Assembly (NCBI GenBank): GCA_023387135.1
Contig: JAEWIK010000097.1
Location: 1-13,457, forward strand
DNA: 13,457 bases
Origin: Actinomycetes bacterium
GTDB lineage: Bacteria > Actinomycetota > Actinomycetes > Propionibacteriales > Propionibacteriaceae
Direction: 5' to 3'
A program made the translations under genes and the position numbers. Below are positions 7,194 to 13,457 of the stretch, piece after piece. Position 1 is the stretch's first letter. Each line of letters starts with the position of its first letter. The notes beneath the pieces are model-generated. The model saw nothing but the letters and a program-made list of their open reading frames with translations. It ran no database searches and had not been told where the DNA came from.

Positions 7194-7484
7194 TCAGGCC
7201 TCGTCCGAGGCGATGGCCTCGTGGTGGCGGACGACCTCCGCGACGATGAAGTTCAGCAGCTTCTCGGCGAACTCGGGGTCGAGGTTGCTCTCCACCGCGA
7301 GCCTGCGCAGGCGCGCTATCTGCTGCACCTCGCGCTCCGGGTCTGCCGGTGCCAGGCCGCGGGAACGCTTGAGGTAGCCGATCCGTTGGGTGATCTTGAA
7401 GCGCTCGGCCAGCAGGCTGATGATCGCCGTGTCGAGGTTGTCGATCGAGCCGCGGAGCTGATCGAGTTCTGGATCGGTCTGCAC
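7194..7484 (-). CDS. Chorismate mutase, AroQ class
   Basis: A 96-residue all-alpha chorismate mutase, converting chorismate to prephenate at the branch to Phe and Tyr. With the GTG at 7484 as start, the catalytic residues fall on the same numbers as in the E. coli AroQ domain: Arg11, Arg28, Lys39, Asp48, Arg51, Glu52. The place of E. coli Gln88 appears to be taken by the His-His pair 87-88, in a VRHHEAIA ending typical of actinobacterial members. TAGGCT lies 7 nt before this GTG and there is no Shine-Dalgarno, suggesting a leaderless mRNA. A GTG at 7511 would add nine residues without an obvious ribosome site. The gene is free-standing, with no fused prephenate dehydratase or dehydrogenase. 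It follows cysE on the same strand with a 46-bp gap and converges on the phosphotransferase gene. Confidence 0.92.
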   Translation of the reverse strand: MQTDPELDQLRGSIDNLDTAIISLLAERFKITQRIGYLKRSRGLAPADPEREVQQIARLRRLAVESNLDPEFAEKLLNFIVAEVVRHHEAIASDEA

Positions 7485-7491
7485 GGCCGTC

Positions 7492-7497
7492 AGCCTA
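7492..7497 (-). promoter_or_regulatory. -10 box of the chorismate mutase gene
   Basis: TAGGCT on the minus strand is followed by 7 nt and then the GTG at 7484, the same geometry as lacI and the Cys leader. It lies in the short gap after cysE, so the chorismate mutase gene can be transcribed on its own. No good -35 hexamer is seen. Confidence 0.5.
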
Positions 7498-7530
7498 CGG
7501 GATCCGCTCACCGGAGCCCCGAACTCCCGC

Positions 7531-8082
7531 TCACGCCACGATGTCGCCGGGAGAGGTGTTGGCGGGGATGCCCGTGACCACCGAGTTCGCCGGGACGTCC
7601 TTCACGACCAGGGCGTTCGCGCCGACCTTGGTGCCGTCGCCGATGGTGATGGGGCCGATGATCTTCGCTCCGGCACCGAGCAGCACGTTGCTGCCGATCG
7701 TCGGGTGCCGCTTGAACCTGCCGCGGGACCGGCCGCCCAGGGTGACCTGGTGGTACATGAGGACGTCGTCGCCGACCTCGGCGGTCTCCCCGATGACCAC
7801 TCCCATGCCGTGGTCGATGAAGAAGCGCCTGCCGATGACCGCCCCTGGGTGGATCTCGACGCCGGTGAAGAAACGCGCCACCTGGGACAGGATCCTGGCC
7901 GCCGGCCTGGCACCGGGGCTAGTGATCCACAACCGGTGGGCCAGCCTGTAGACCCAGACAGCATGCACGCCCGGATAGGTGAGGGCGACCATGAGCTTCG
8001 ACGTCGCGGCGGGGTCCTCGCGCATGGCGGTCTCGAGGTCTTCCTGGATGCGGTTCCAGGCGGCTTTCAGCAGCGGGTGCAT
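7531..8082 (-). CDS. cysE: Serine O-acetyltransferase
   Basis: CysE acetylates L-serine with acetyl-CoA to give O-acetylserine, the substrate of CysK, in the cytoplasm. The 183-residue protein is of the short bacterial type. It has an N-terminal helical part (about 1-65), then left-handed beta-helix hexapeptide repeats. Catalytic Asp90-His91 lie in [14 protein letters not shown], followed by YHQVTLGG and the [23 protein letters not shown] repeats, ending [12 protein letters not shown]. The ATG has GGAGGG just upstream (AAGGACGGAGGGCG). The C-terminus is GDIVA, so it lacks the terminal isoleucine that docks CysE into the CysK active site in enteric bacteria. It is third in the metY-cysK-cysE series but is separated from cysK by a strong hairpin, so its level may be set partly independently. 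Confidence 0.95.
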   Translation of the reverse strand: MHPLLKAAWNRIQEDLETAMREDPAATSKLMVALTYPGVHAVWVYRLAHRLWITSPGARPAARILSQVARFFTGVEIHPGAVIGRRFFIDHGMGVVIGETAEVGDDVLMYHQVTLGGRSRGRFKRHPTIGSNVLLGAGAKIIGPITIGDGTKVGANALVVKDVPANSVVTGIPANTSPGDIVA

Positions 8083-8101
8083 CGCCCTCCGTCCTTGCCT
8101 T

Positions 8102-8115
8102 CGGTGGGTCCACCG
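8102..8115. promoter_or_regulatory. Palindrome in the cysE leader
   Basis: CGGTGG-GT-CCACCG is an inverted repeat about 20 bp before the cysE ATG. As RNA it could form a 5-bp stem just ahead of the ribosome site; as DNA it could be an operator. No factor is identified. Confidence 0.3.
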
Positions 8116-8131
8116 TAATGCGTCGGGACGC

Positions 8132-8169
8132 CACGATGCCCACCGCCCAGGCGGGCGGTGGGCATCGTG
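8132..8169 (-). terminator. cysK: Strong hairpin terminator between cysK and cysE
   Basis: Two perfectly complementary 17-base arms (8132-8148 and 8153-8169) with a 4-base loop start 8 nt after the cysK stop on the minus strand. No U-tract follows, which is common for actinobacterial terminators. The stem should at least reduce read-through into cysE, or protect the 3' end of metY-cysK mRNA. Confidence 0.75.
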
Positions 8170-8177
8170 AGGTCGCG

Positions 8178-9110
8178 TCAGTCGAGCAGGTCGGAGTACA
8201 GCGGCGTCGAGAGGTAGCGCTCGCCCCAGTCGGGGGCTATCACGACGATGGTCTTGCCTGCGTTGGCGGGATCGGCGGCCAGGTCGGCAGCCCCCCGGAG
8301 CGCCGCGCCGGAGGAGATGCCGAGCAGCAGTCCCTCCTCCTTCGCCACCCGGCGCGCCCAGTCGAGCGCGTCGTCGGAGGTCACCTTGATGATGCCGTCG
8401 ACGAGCCCCATGTCGAGGATGGACGGGATGAAGCCGGGGCTGATGCCCTGGATCTTGTGAGGTCCCTTCGGCTCGCCCGACAGCACAGCGGACTCGGCCG
8501 ACTCGACGGCGTAGAGCTTCACCCCGGGCTTGCGCTCCTTGAGCACCTGGCCGACGCCCGTGATGGTGCCGCCGGTGCCGACACCCGACACGACGATGTC
8601 CACGGCGCCGTCGGTGTCGGCCCAGATCTCCTCGGCGGTGGTCTTGCGGTGGATCTCCACGTTGGCCTCGTTGTCGAACTGGCGGGCGAGGATGGCGCCG
8701 GGGATGCCGGCGGCGATCTCGTCGGCCTTCGCCCTCGCCCCGCCGATGCCGTCAGGGCCGGGGGTGAGGACCAACTCGGCGCCTAGGGCGCGCAGCACGG
8801 CGCGACGCTCCTTCGAGAAGGTCTCGGGCAGGGTGATGATCACCTTGTAGCCGCGTGCCGCGCCCACCCAGGCGAGCGCGATGCCGGTGTTGCCCGAGGT
8901 CGCCTCGACGATGGTGCCGCCCGGCTGCAGGGAACCGTCGGCCTCGGCCGCGTCGATGATCGAGACGCCGATCCTGTCCTTCACCGAGTTCGCGGGGTTG
9001 TAGTACTCGAGCTTGGCGAGCACTGTCGCCTGGGAATCGCCGTAGAGGCGATTGATCTTCACCAGCGGGGTGCGGCCGATGAGCTCGGTCGCGTCCTGGT
9101 AATAGGCCAT
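8178..9110 (-). CDS. cysK: Cysteine synthase (O-acetylserine sulfhydrylase)
   Basis: CysK joins O-acetylserine and sulfide to give cysteine, using pyridoxal phosphate. The 310-residue protein has all family landmarks: [15 protein letters not shown] at the N-terminus, PLP lysine Lys44 in NPANSVKDR, the substrate loop [12 protein letters not shown] (69-80), the phosphate-binding [10 protein letters not shown] (176-185), and SGAAL near the end. The ISPGFIP segment matches O-acetylserine sulfhydrylase A rather than cystathionine beta-synthase. No extra domain is present. ATG 9110 has AAGGAG upstream with an 11-nt spacer, slightly long. The gene starts 29 bp after metY on the same strand, so it should share the metY promoter and Cys leader. 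The open frame continues upstream only as the reverse of metY coding sequence. Confidence 0.96.
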   Translation of the reverse strand: MAYYQDATELIGRTPLVKINRLYGDSQATVLAKLEYYNPANSVKDRIGVSIIDAAEADGSLQPGGTIVEATSGNTGIALAWVGAARGYKVIITLPETFSKERRAVLRALGAELVLTPGPDGIGGARAKADEIAAGIPGAILARQFDNEANVEIHRKTTAEEIWADTDGAVDIVVSGVGTGGTITGVGQVLKERKPGVKLYAVESAESAVLSGEPKGPHKIQGISPGFIPSILDMGLVDGIIKVTSDDALDWARRVAKEEGLLLGISSGAALRGAADLAADPANAGKTIVVIAPDWGERYLSTPLYSDLLD

Positions 9111-9139
9111 GGTGTGTGGTTCTCCTTCGTGAGGACTTC

Positions 9140-10447
9140 TCAGATGGTGGTAGCCAGGGCCTGGTCCACCTTGGCGAGGGCCTGTTCGATATCGGCGATC
9201 AGGTCGTCGGGGTGTTCGATGCCCAGGGAGAGCCTGACCATCTCGGGCGCCACTCCCGCCGCGAGCAGTTCCTCCTCGGTGAGCTGGGAGTGCGTCGTTG
9301 TTGCGTTGTGGATGGCGAGCGACTTGGCGTCCCCGATGTTCGCCAGGTGCGAGAACAGTTCGAGGGCTTCGACGAAGACGCTGCCACCCTCTCGTCCCGC
9401 CTTGAGACCGAACGAGAGGATTCCACCGTAGCCGCGGCCCGTGAGGACCCTGTCGGCGATGGCCTTGGAGGGCGACGAGTCGAGGCCGGGGTAGTTCACC
9501 CACGCCACCGCCGGGTGGTTCTCCAGGTACCTGGCGACCGCCAGCGCGTTGGACGAGTGCCGCTCGATCCTCAGGTGGAGGGTCTCGAGCCCCTGCAGGA
9601 ACTGGAAGGCGTTGAACGGCGACAGCGCGGCCCCGGTGTTGCGCAGCAGCACGGTGCGGGCACGGATGATGTAGGCGGCGGGGCCGGCGGCGTCGGTCCA
9701 CACCACGCCGTGGTAGGCGCCGTCGGGTGCGGTGAGCGCGGGGAAGCGCGCGGAGTGGGCCGCCCAGTCGAACGTGCCGGAGTCGACGATCACGCCGCCG
9801 ATCGAGGTGCCGTGGCCGCCGATGTACTTGGTGGCCGAGTGCACCGAGACGTCCACGCCGTGGTCGAACACCTTCGCCAGGATCGGAGTGGGGACCGTGT
9901 TGTCGACGATGAAGGGCAGGCCGAGACCGTGCGAGGCCTCGGCCCACGCGTCGAGGTCGATGACGTTGATGGCGGGGTTGCCGACAGTCTCGCCGAAGAC
10001 GAGCTTTGTCCTGTCGTCGACGTGCTGGGCGAGTTCCTCGGGGTGCGAGGGGTCGACGAAGCGGGCCTCGATGCCGAACTGGGGCAGCGTGTGGGCGAAC
10101 AGGGCGTAGGTGCCGCCGTACAGGGTGGACAGCGCGACGATGTTGTCACCGGCGCCCGCGAGGTTGAGCACCGCGTAGGTGATGGCGGCGGCTCCCGACG
10201 CGGTGGCGAGCGCCCCCACGCCGCCTTCGAGCGCGTTGACCCGCTCCTCGAAGACCGACTGAGTGGGGTTCATGATGCGCGTGTAGATGTTGCCCGGCAC
10301 CCGCAGCGCGAACAGGTCGGCGGCGTGCTGGGTGTCGTCGAAGACGTACGAGGTGGTCTGGTAGATCGGCACCGCCCTGGCGTTGGTGGCGGGGTCTGCC
10401 TGTTCCTGGCCGGCGTGGACGGCGAGGGTGTCGGGATTGAGTGGCAT
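9140..10447 (-). CDS. metY: O-acetylhomoserine sulfhydrylase (aminocarboxypropyltransferase)
   Basis: MetY makes homocysteine directly from O-acetylhomoserine and sulfide, feeding methionine synthesis; it is a fold-type I PLP enzyme of the Cys/Met metabolism family. The 435 residues fit MetY; MetB and MetZ are near 390. Visible motifs are LAVHAGQ near the start, the cofactor and substrate segments [10 protein letters not shown] and YTRIMNPTQ, and PLP lysine Lys207 in [16 protein letters not shown], whose GHGTSIGG form is typical of MetY. It ends with [18 protein letters not shown] 10447 has AGGAG 9 nt upstream. The frame is open for 51 codons more, but that stretch is the attenuator region and has no family similarity. 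The gene is first in the metY-cysK series, 107 nt after the Cys-rich leader stop. Confidence 0.95.
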   Translation of the reverse strand: MPLNPDTLAVHAGQEQADPATNARAVPIYQTTSYVFDDTQHAADLFALRVPGNIYTRIMNPTQSVFEERVNALEGGVGALATASGAAAITYAVLNLAGAGDNIVALSTLYGGTYALFAHTLPQFGIEARFVDPSHPEELAQHVDDRTKLVFGETVGNPAINVIDLDAWAEASHGLGLPFIVDNTVPTPILAKVFDHGVDVSVHSATKYIGGHGTSIGGVIVDSGTFDWAAHSARFPALTAPDGAYHGVVWTDAAGPAAYIIRARTVLLRNTGAALSPFNAFQFLQGLETLHLRIERHSSNALAVARYLENHPAVAWVNYPGLDSSPSKAIADRVLTGRGYGGILSFGLKAGREGGSVFVEALELFSHLANIGDAKSLAIHNATTTHSQLTEEELLAAGVAPEMVRLSLGIEHPDDLIADIEQALAKVDQALATTI

Positions 10448-10501
10448 GAGCTGGATCTCCTGTGGCTGGGTCTTGACCTGCTGGCGAATGGGTGCGGAAA
10501 G

Positions 10502-10527
10502 GACGCCCTGGCGGGAGCCGGAGCGTC
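10502..10527 (-). promoter_or_regulatory. metY: Hairpin in the metY leader, after the Cys-rich peptide
   Basis: The minus-strand RNA can fold GACGC/GCGUC, then a G-U and a C-G pair, one C-A mismatch, and GGC/GCC, closing a 4-base loop. It lies 27 nt after the leader stop and 54 nt before the metY ATG. It is a candidate attenuator or spacer structure; which alternative folds compete with it needs computation. Confidence 0.45.
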
Positions 10528-10554
10528 TGATGGAAGGGGTCTGACGGCGTGGAA

Positions 10555-10626
10555 TCAGCGCGCCCGACAGCAGTCCATCGACGCCAGGCAGCGACAGCAC
10601 ATGGTCGCGACACGCATCAAGGACAT
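10555..10626 (-). CDS. Cys-rich leader peptide of the metY-cysK operon
   Basis: A 23-codon reading frame with Cys at positions 10, 11, 13, 19 and 20 (segment MCCRCLASMDCCRAR closes the peptide). Five Cys codons in 14 is far above the background for this rare amino acid. ATG 10626 lies 7 nt after the -10 box TACAGT and has no Shine-Dalgarno, so the mRNA probably begins with this start codon. An internal ATG at 10602 would give only the last 15 residues. Leaderless polycysteine reading frames that act as cysteine-responsive attenuators are known upstream of cysteine genes in mycobacteria. Here the downstream genes are metY and cysK, which fits the same logic: with low charged tRNA-Cys the ribosome stalls and downstream expression rises. 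The mechanism is inferred; the frame, codons and promoter geometry are seen. Confidence 0.72.
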   Translation of the reverse strand: MSLMRVATMCCRCLASMDCCRAR

Positions 10627-10633
10627 GCCGTGG

Positions 10634-10663
10634 ACTGTAGTTGACTTCTCAAGGACCGGTCAA
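10634..10663 (-). promoter_or_regulatory. metY: Promoter of the leader-metY-cysK operon
   Basis: On the minus strand TTGACC (10663-10658) is a 5-of-6 match to the -35 consensus, and TACAGT (10639-10634) fits the TANNNT -10 pattern, with an 18-bp spacer. The distance of 7 nt to the leader ATG predicts a leaderless start. This is the best promoter in the window. Confidence 0.7.
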
Positions 10664-10664
10664 C
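10640..10664. promoter_or_regulatory. Inverted repeat over the metY operon promoter
   Basis: GTTGAC-N13-GTCAAC is a perfect 6-bp inverted repeat whose one arm overlaps the -35 box and whose other arm touches the -10 box. The half-site centres are 19 bp apart. This is where a dimeric repressor of sulfur metabolism could bind. No regulator for it is encoded nearby. Confidence 0.4.
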
Positions 10665-10778
10665 CGTTTCGTCCAGCGAGACGCGACGGCCGCAGGACGG
10701 ACGCCGGGCGGGAAGCACAGCCCGCGGGCCGGCCGCCCACCGGCACGGGGCGGGCAGAGCCGGCACCGGCCCGGCCAA

Positions 10779-10784
10779 TACACT
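10779..10784 (+). promoter_or_regulatory. guaA: -10 box of guaA
   Basis: TACACT is followed by 6 nt and the guaA ATG, with no Shine-Dalgarno between, so guaA mRNA is probably leaderless. The -35 region is weak (AGAGCC at 17 bp). Between this box and the metY operon promoter (10664-10778) I see only GC-rich sequence with short inverted repeats such as GCCGG-CA-CCGGC. Confidence 0.5.
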
Positions 10785-10790
10785 GCGCGC

Positions 10791-12356
<1,566 letters not shown>

Positions 12357-12378
12357 GCGGCCTGCCGCGGACGAGCGA

Positions 12379-12424
12379 CGAGCCCGCCGAGGGCCCCGGG
12401 TTCCGGGGCGCCCCGACGGGCTCG
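12379..12424. terminator. Large hairpin between convergent guaA and pspC
   Basis: The outer arms CGAGCCCG and CGGGCTCG pair perfectly, and most of the interior continues the stem: CCCCGG/CCGGGG with a GTT loop, plus G-C pairs around one bulge and two mismatches. It lies 22 nt after the guaA stop and 13 nt after the pspC stop, so it can serve both directions. No U-tract on either strand. Confidence 0.75.
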
Positions 12425-12437
12425 CACTGGCTGGAGG

Positions 12438-12713
12438 TCAGCGCAGGTCGTCGTCGTTGGGGAAGTTGGGCTTGTTGGTGCCGCCGTTGTTGAACAGCTT
12501 CTTCGCCTCGTCGATGCCCGTCGGGCCGCCGGCCTCGAGCGGGAGCAGCGCCCACGCCACGAGGTAGGCGATCCAGCCGATCTGGGTGAAGATCGCCAAC
12601 AGCACGGCGATGACCCTCACGATGCCGGAGTCGATGCCGGTGGCGCGTGCGATGCCTCCGCAGACGCCGCCGATGAACTTGTCTGTCGCGGACCTGGTGA
12701 ACGGTGTGTTCAT
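12438..12713 (-). CDS. pspC: PspC domain membrane protein
   Basis: A 91-residue PspC-domain protein, a family linked to phage-shock and cell-envelope stress responses. The domain covers most of it: [19 protein letters not shown], then a hydrophobic span (about 30-60) ending with [11 protein letters not shown]. The C-terminal 30 residues are polar, with an Asn/Asp-rich end. ATG 12713 overlaps the stop of the small membrane protein gene (ATGA) and has AAGGAAG just upstream, which implies translational coupling. In-frame sequence further upstream has no PspC similarity. Its partners in this window are other membrane proteins and no PspA or PspB homologue is visible, so the exact pathway is inferred from family only. 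Confidence 0.9.
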   Translation of the reverse strand: MNTPFTRSATDKFIGGVCGGIARATGIDSGIVRVIAVLLAIFTQIGWIAYLVAWALLPLEAGGPTGIDEAKKLFNNGGTNKPNFPNDDDLR

Positions 12714-12913
12714 GATTCTTCCTTTCGTTGCCACGTTGATGAATTCTTCTTGAGGGAGAGCACGAGCATCGCTATCCCTATGACGATGAGGGCGACGGGG
12801 GCCGCCCTGACGACCCAGGACCAACTGATGTCCCCGAACGACGCCCACAGGGCGAGCGCGCCGATCAGGCAGGCCAGTGCTCCCAGTCCGAAAGCTGTGA
12901 CGTCGAGCTTCAC
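12710..12913 (-). CDS. Small membrane protein, function unknown
   Basis: A 67-residue protein that I do not recognise beyond its topology: two predicted transmembrane helices (about 5-25 and 34-54) joined by a short loop [10 protein letters not shown], and a basic polar tail [13 protein letters not shown]. The start is GTG 12913, which overlaps the upstream stop as GTGA, with AAGGTGGAG just before it. Its own stop overlaps the pspC start. Both overlaps on one strand make a tightly coupled three-gene unit and are the main reason to accept so short a gene. A role in envelope stress or as a partner of PspC is inference from position. Confidence 0.8.
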   Translation of the reverse strand: MKLDVTAFGLGALACLIGALALWASFGDISWSWVVRAAPVALIVIGIAMLVLSLKKNSSTWQRKEES

Positions 12914-13457
12914 TGCTCCACCTTCAGGCTTCCCGCCCCCATGGTGATGACGAGGTGCAGCAGGGGGGAGCCGGCCCCGCCGCCCGCGGTTTCCTTCGTG
13001 CCCGTCAGGTTGAGGCCGTCCTGCTTCTCGCCCAGGACGTTGGCGTCGCCTGCGCTGATCTTCCAGGTGACCTGGGTCCTCACACCCTTGGGGAGCGTGA
13101 GCTTGACGTCGCCGGCGCCGAGCTTGAGGGGGACTGTCTCGTCCTTCGTCACCGTCATGCCGCTCAGGTCGTACGTCAGCTCACCTGCCACGCTGCTGAC
13201 CCCTGTCGAGAGCTCGCTCACCGACGTGATCGCGCGGCTCTCGGAGACCGGCGGGCCGAACCTGCCGAGCAGCGGGGTGGTCGCCATGAGGCCGACAGTC
13301 GCGAGCATCGCCAGCACTGTCAGCGTCCCCAACAGGCGCGGACGGCCGCGGCGGACCGCCACCAGCAGGGTGATGCCGAGGCTGAGCACCGTCACGCCGA
13401 GGTGGGCGAGGGCTGTCGGCGCGCCTCCCGCGCCGGGAGCCAAGGCGAGGGCCACGG
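12910..13457 (-). CDS. Membrane protein with C-terminal toastrack (LiaF/DUF4097-like) domain, 5' end missing
   Basis: The visible 181 residues start with two hydrophobic spans (about 15-35 and 41-62, [20 protein letters not shown]), then an extracytoplasmic beta-rich domain of about 115 residues. Its alternating pattern ([20 protein letters not shown], and [17 protein letters not shown] at the end) resembles the toastrack domain of LiaF-like and DUF4097 proteins. The only start codon seen is a GTG two bases from the window edge without room for a ribosome site, so the gene most likely continues beyond base 13457, perhaps with more helices or an N-terminal PspC domain. It overlaps the next gene by 4 bp. 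Such proteins are tied to sensing of cell-wall damage, but no kinase or regulator is visible here. Confidence 0.75.
   Translation of the reverse strand, partial: VALALAPGAGGAPTALAHLGVTVLSLGITLLVAVRRGRPRLLGTLTVLAMLATVGLMATTPLLGRFGPPVSESRAITSVSELSTGVSSVAGELTYDLSGMTVTKDETVPLKLGAGDVKLTLPKGVRTQVTWKISAGDANVLGEKQDGLNLTGTKETAGGGAGSPLLHLVITMGAGSLKVEQ

Noticed and set aside
4940..7249. 769-codon plus-strand frame inside the phosphotransferase gene
   Set aside because: Out-of-frame Arg/Gly/Pro-rich shadow of the real gene.
10448..10790. SAM or other riboswitch ahead of metY
   Set aside because: Looked for SAM-I and SAM-II/IV-like conserved elements on the minus strand and saw none. The Cys-rich reading frame explains the leader better. 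A covariance-model search would settle it.
12714..12848. Longer PspC protein starting at 12848
   Set aside because: The extra 45 residues lack similarity to PspC and overlap the small membrane protein gene. The ATG at 12713 has a ribosome site and a 4-bp overlap.

Overview
The window is very GC-rich, with GTG as well as ATG starts, short intergenic gaps and several genes that look leaderless. Together with the proteins (actinobacterial-type chorismate mutase, GH13 alpha-glucosidase, PspC/toastrack envelope proteins) this points to a high-GC actinomycete. A Propionibacteriales-like organism is a guess that the sequence alone cannot settle. The region reads as chromosomal. I see no transposase, integrase, tRNA, rRNA or CRISPR array.

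Layout from left to right. (1) Minus strand, 40-4409: a sugar-uptake and hydrolysis locus. A LacI-family repressor (3405-4409) is followed by a GH13 alpha-glucosidase (1508-3214) and an ABC-transporter lipoprotein (40-1467). The permeases, if present, lie beyond the left edge. The repressor promoter carries a 12-bp palindrome directly upstream of its -10 box, and the glucosidase promoter holds two direct repeats that share its half-site. (2) Plus strand, 4599-7184: an 861-residue PEP/pyruvate-binding phosphotransferase with rifampicin-phosphotransferase-like domain order and an unusual C-terminal hydrophobic tail. (3) Minus strand, 7194-7484: an AroQ-class chorismate mutase, convergent with the previous gene.

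(4) Minus strand, 7531-10626: a sulfur-assimilation locus in the order Cys-rich leader peptide, metY, cysK, strong hairpin, cysE. CysE makes O-acetylserine, CysK converts it with sulfide to cysteine, and MetY uses sulfide with O-acetylhomoserine to make homocysteine. The leader is a 23-codon reading frame with five Cys codons. Its ATG lies exactly 7 nt after a good -10 box, as expected for a leaderless cysteine-sensing attenuator. This is the most interesting signal in the window. (5) Plus strand, 10791-12356: guaA (GMP synthase), probably leaderless. (6) Minus strand, 12438 to the right edge: three overlapping genes for membrane proteins (partial toastrack protein, small two-helix protein, PspC), probably a cell-envelope stress module. 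A large hairpin separates it from guaA.

All calls come from reading the sequence and recalled family knowledge. No database search was run.
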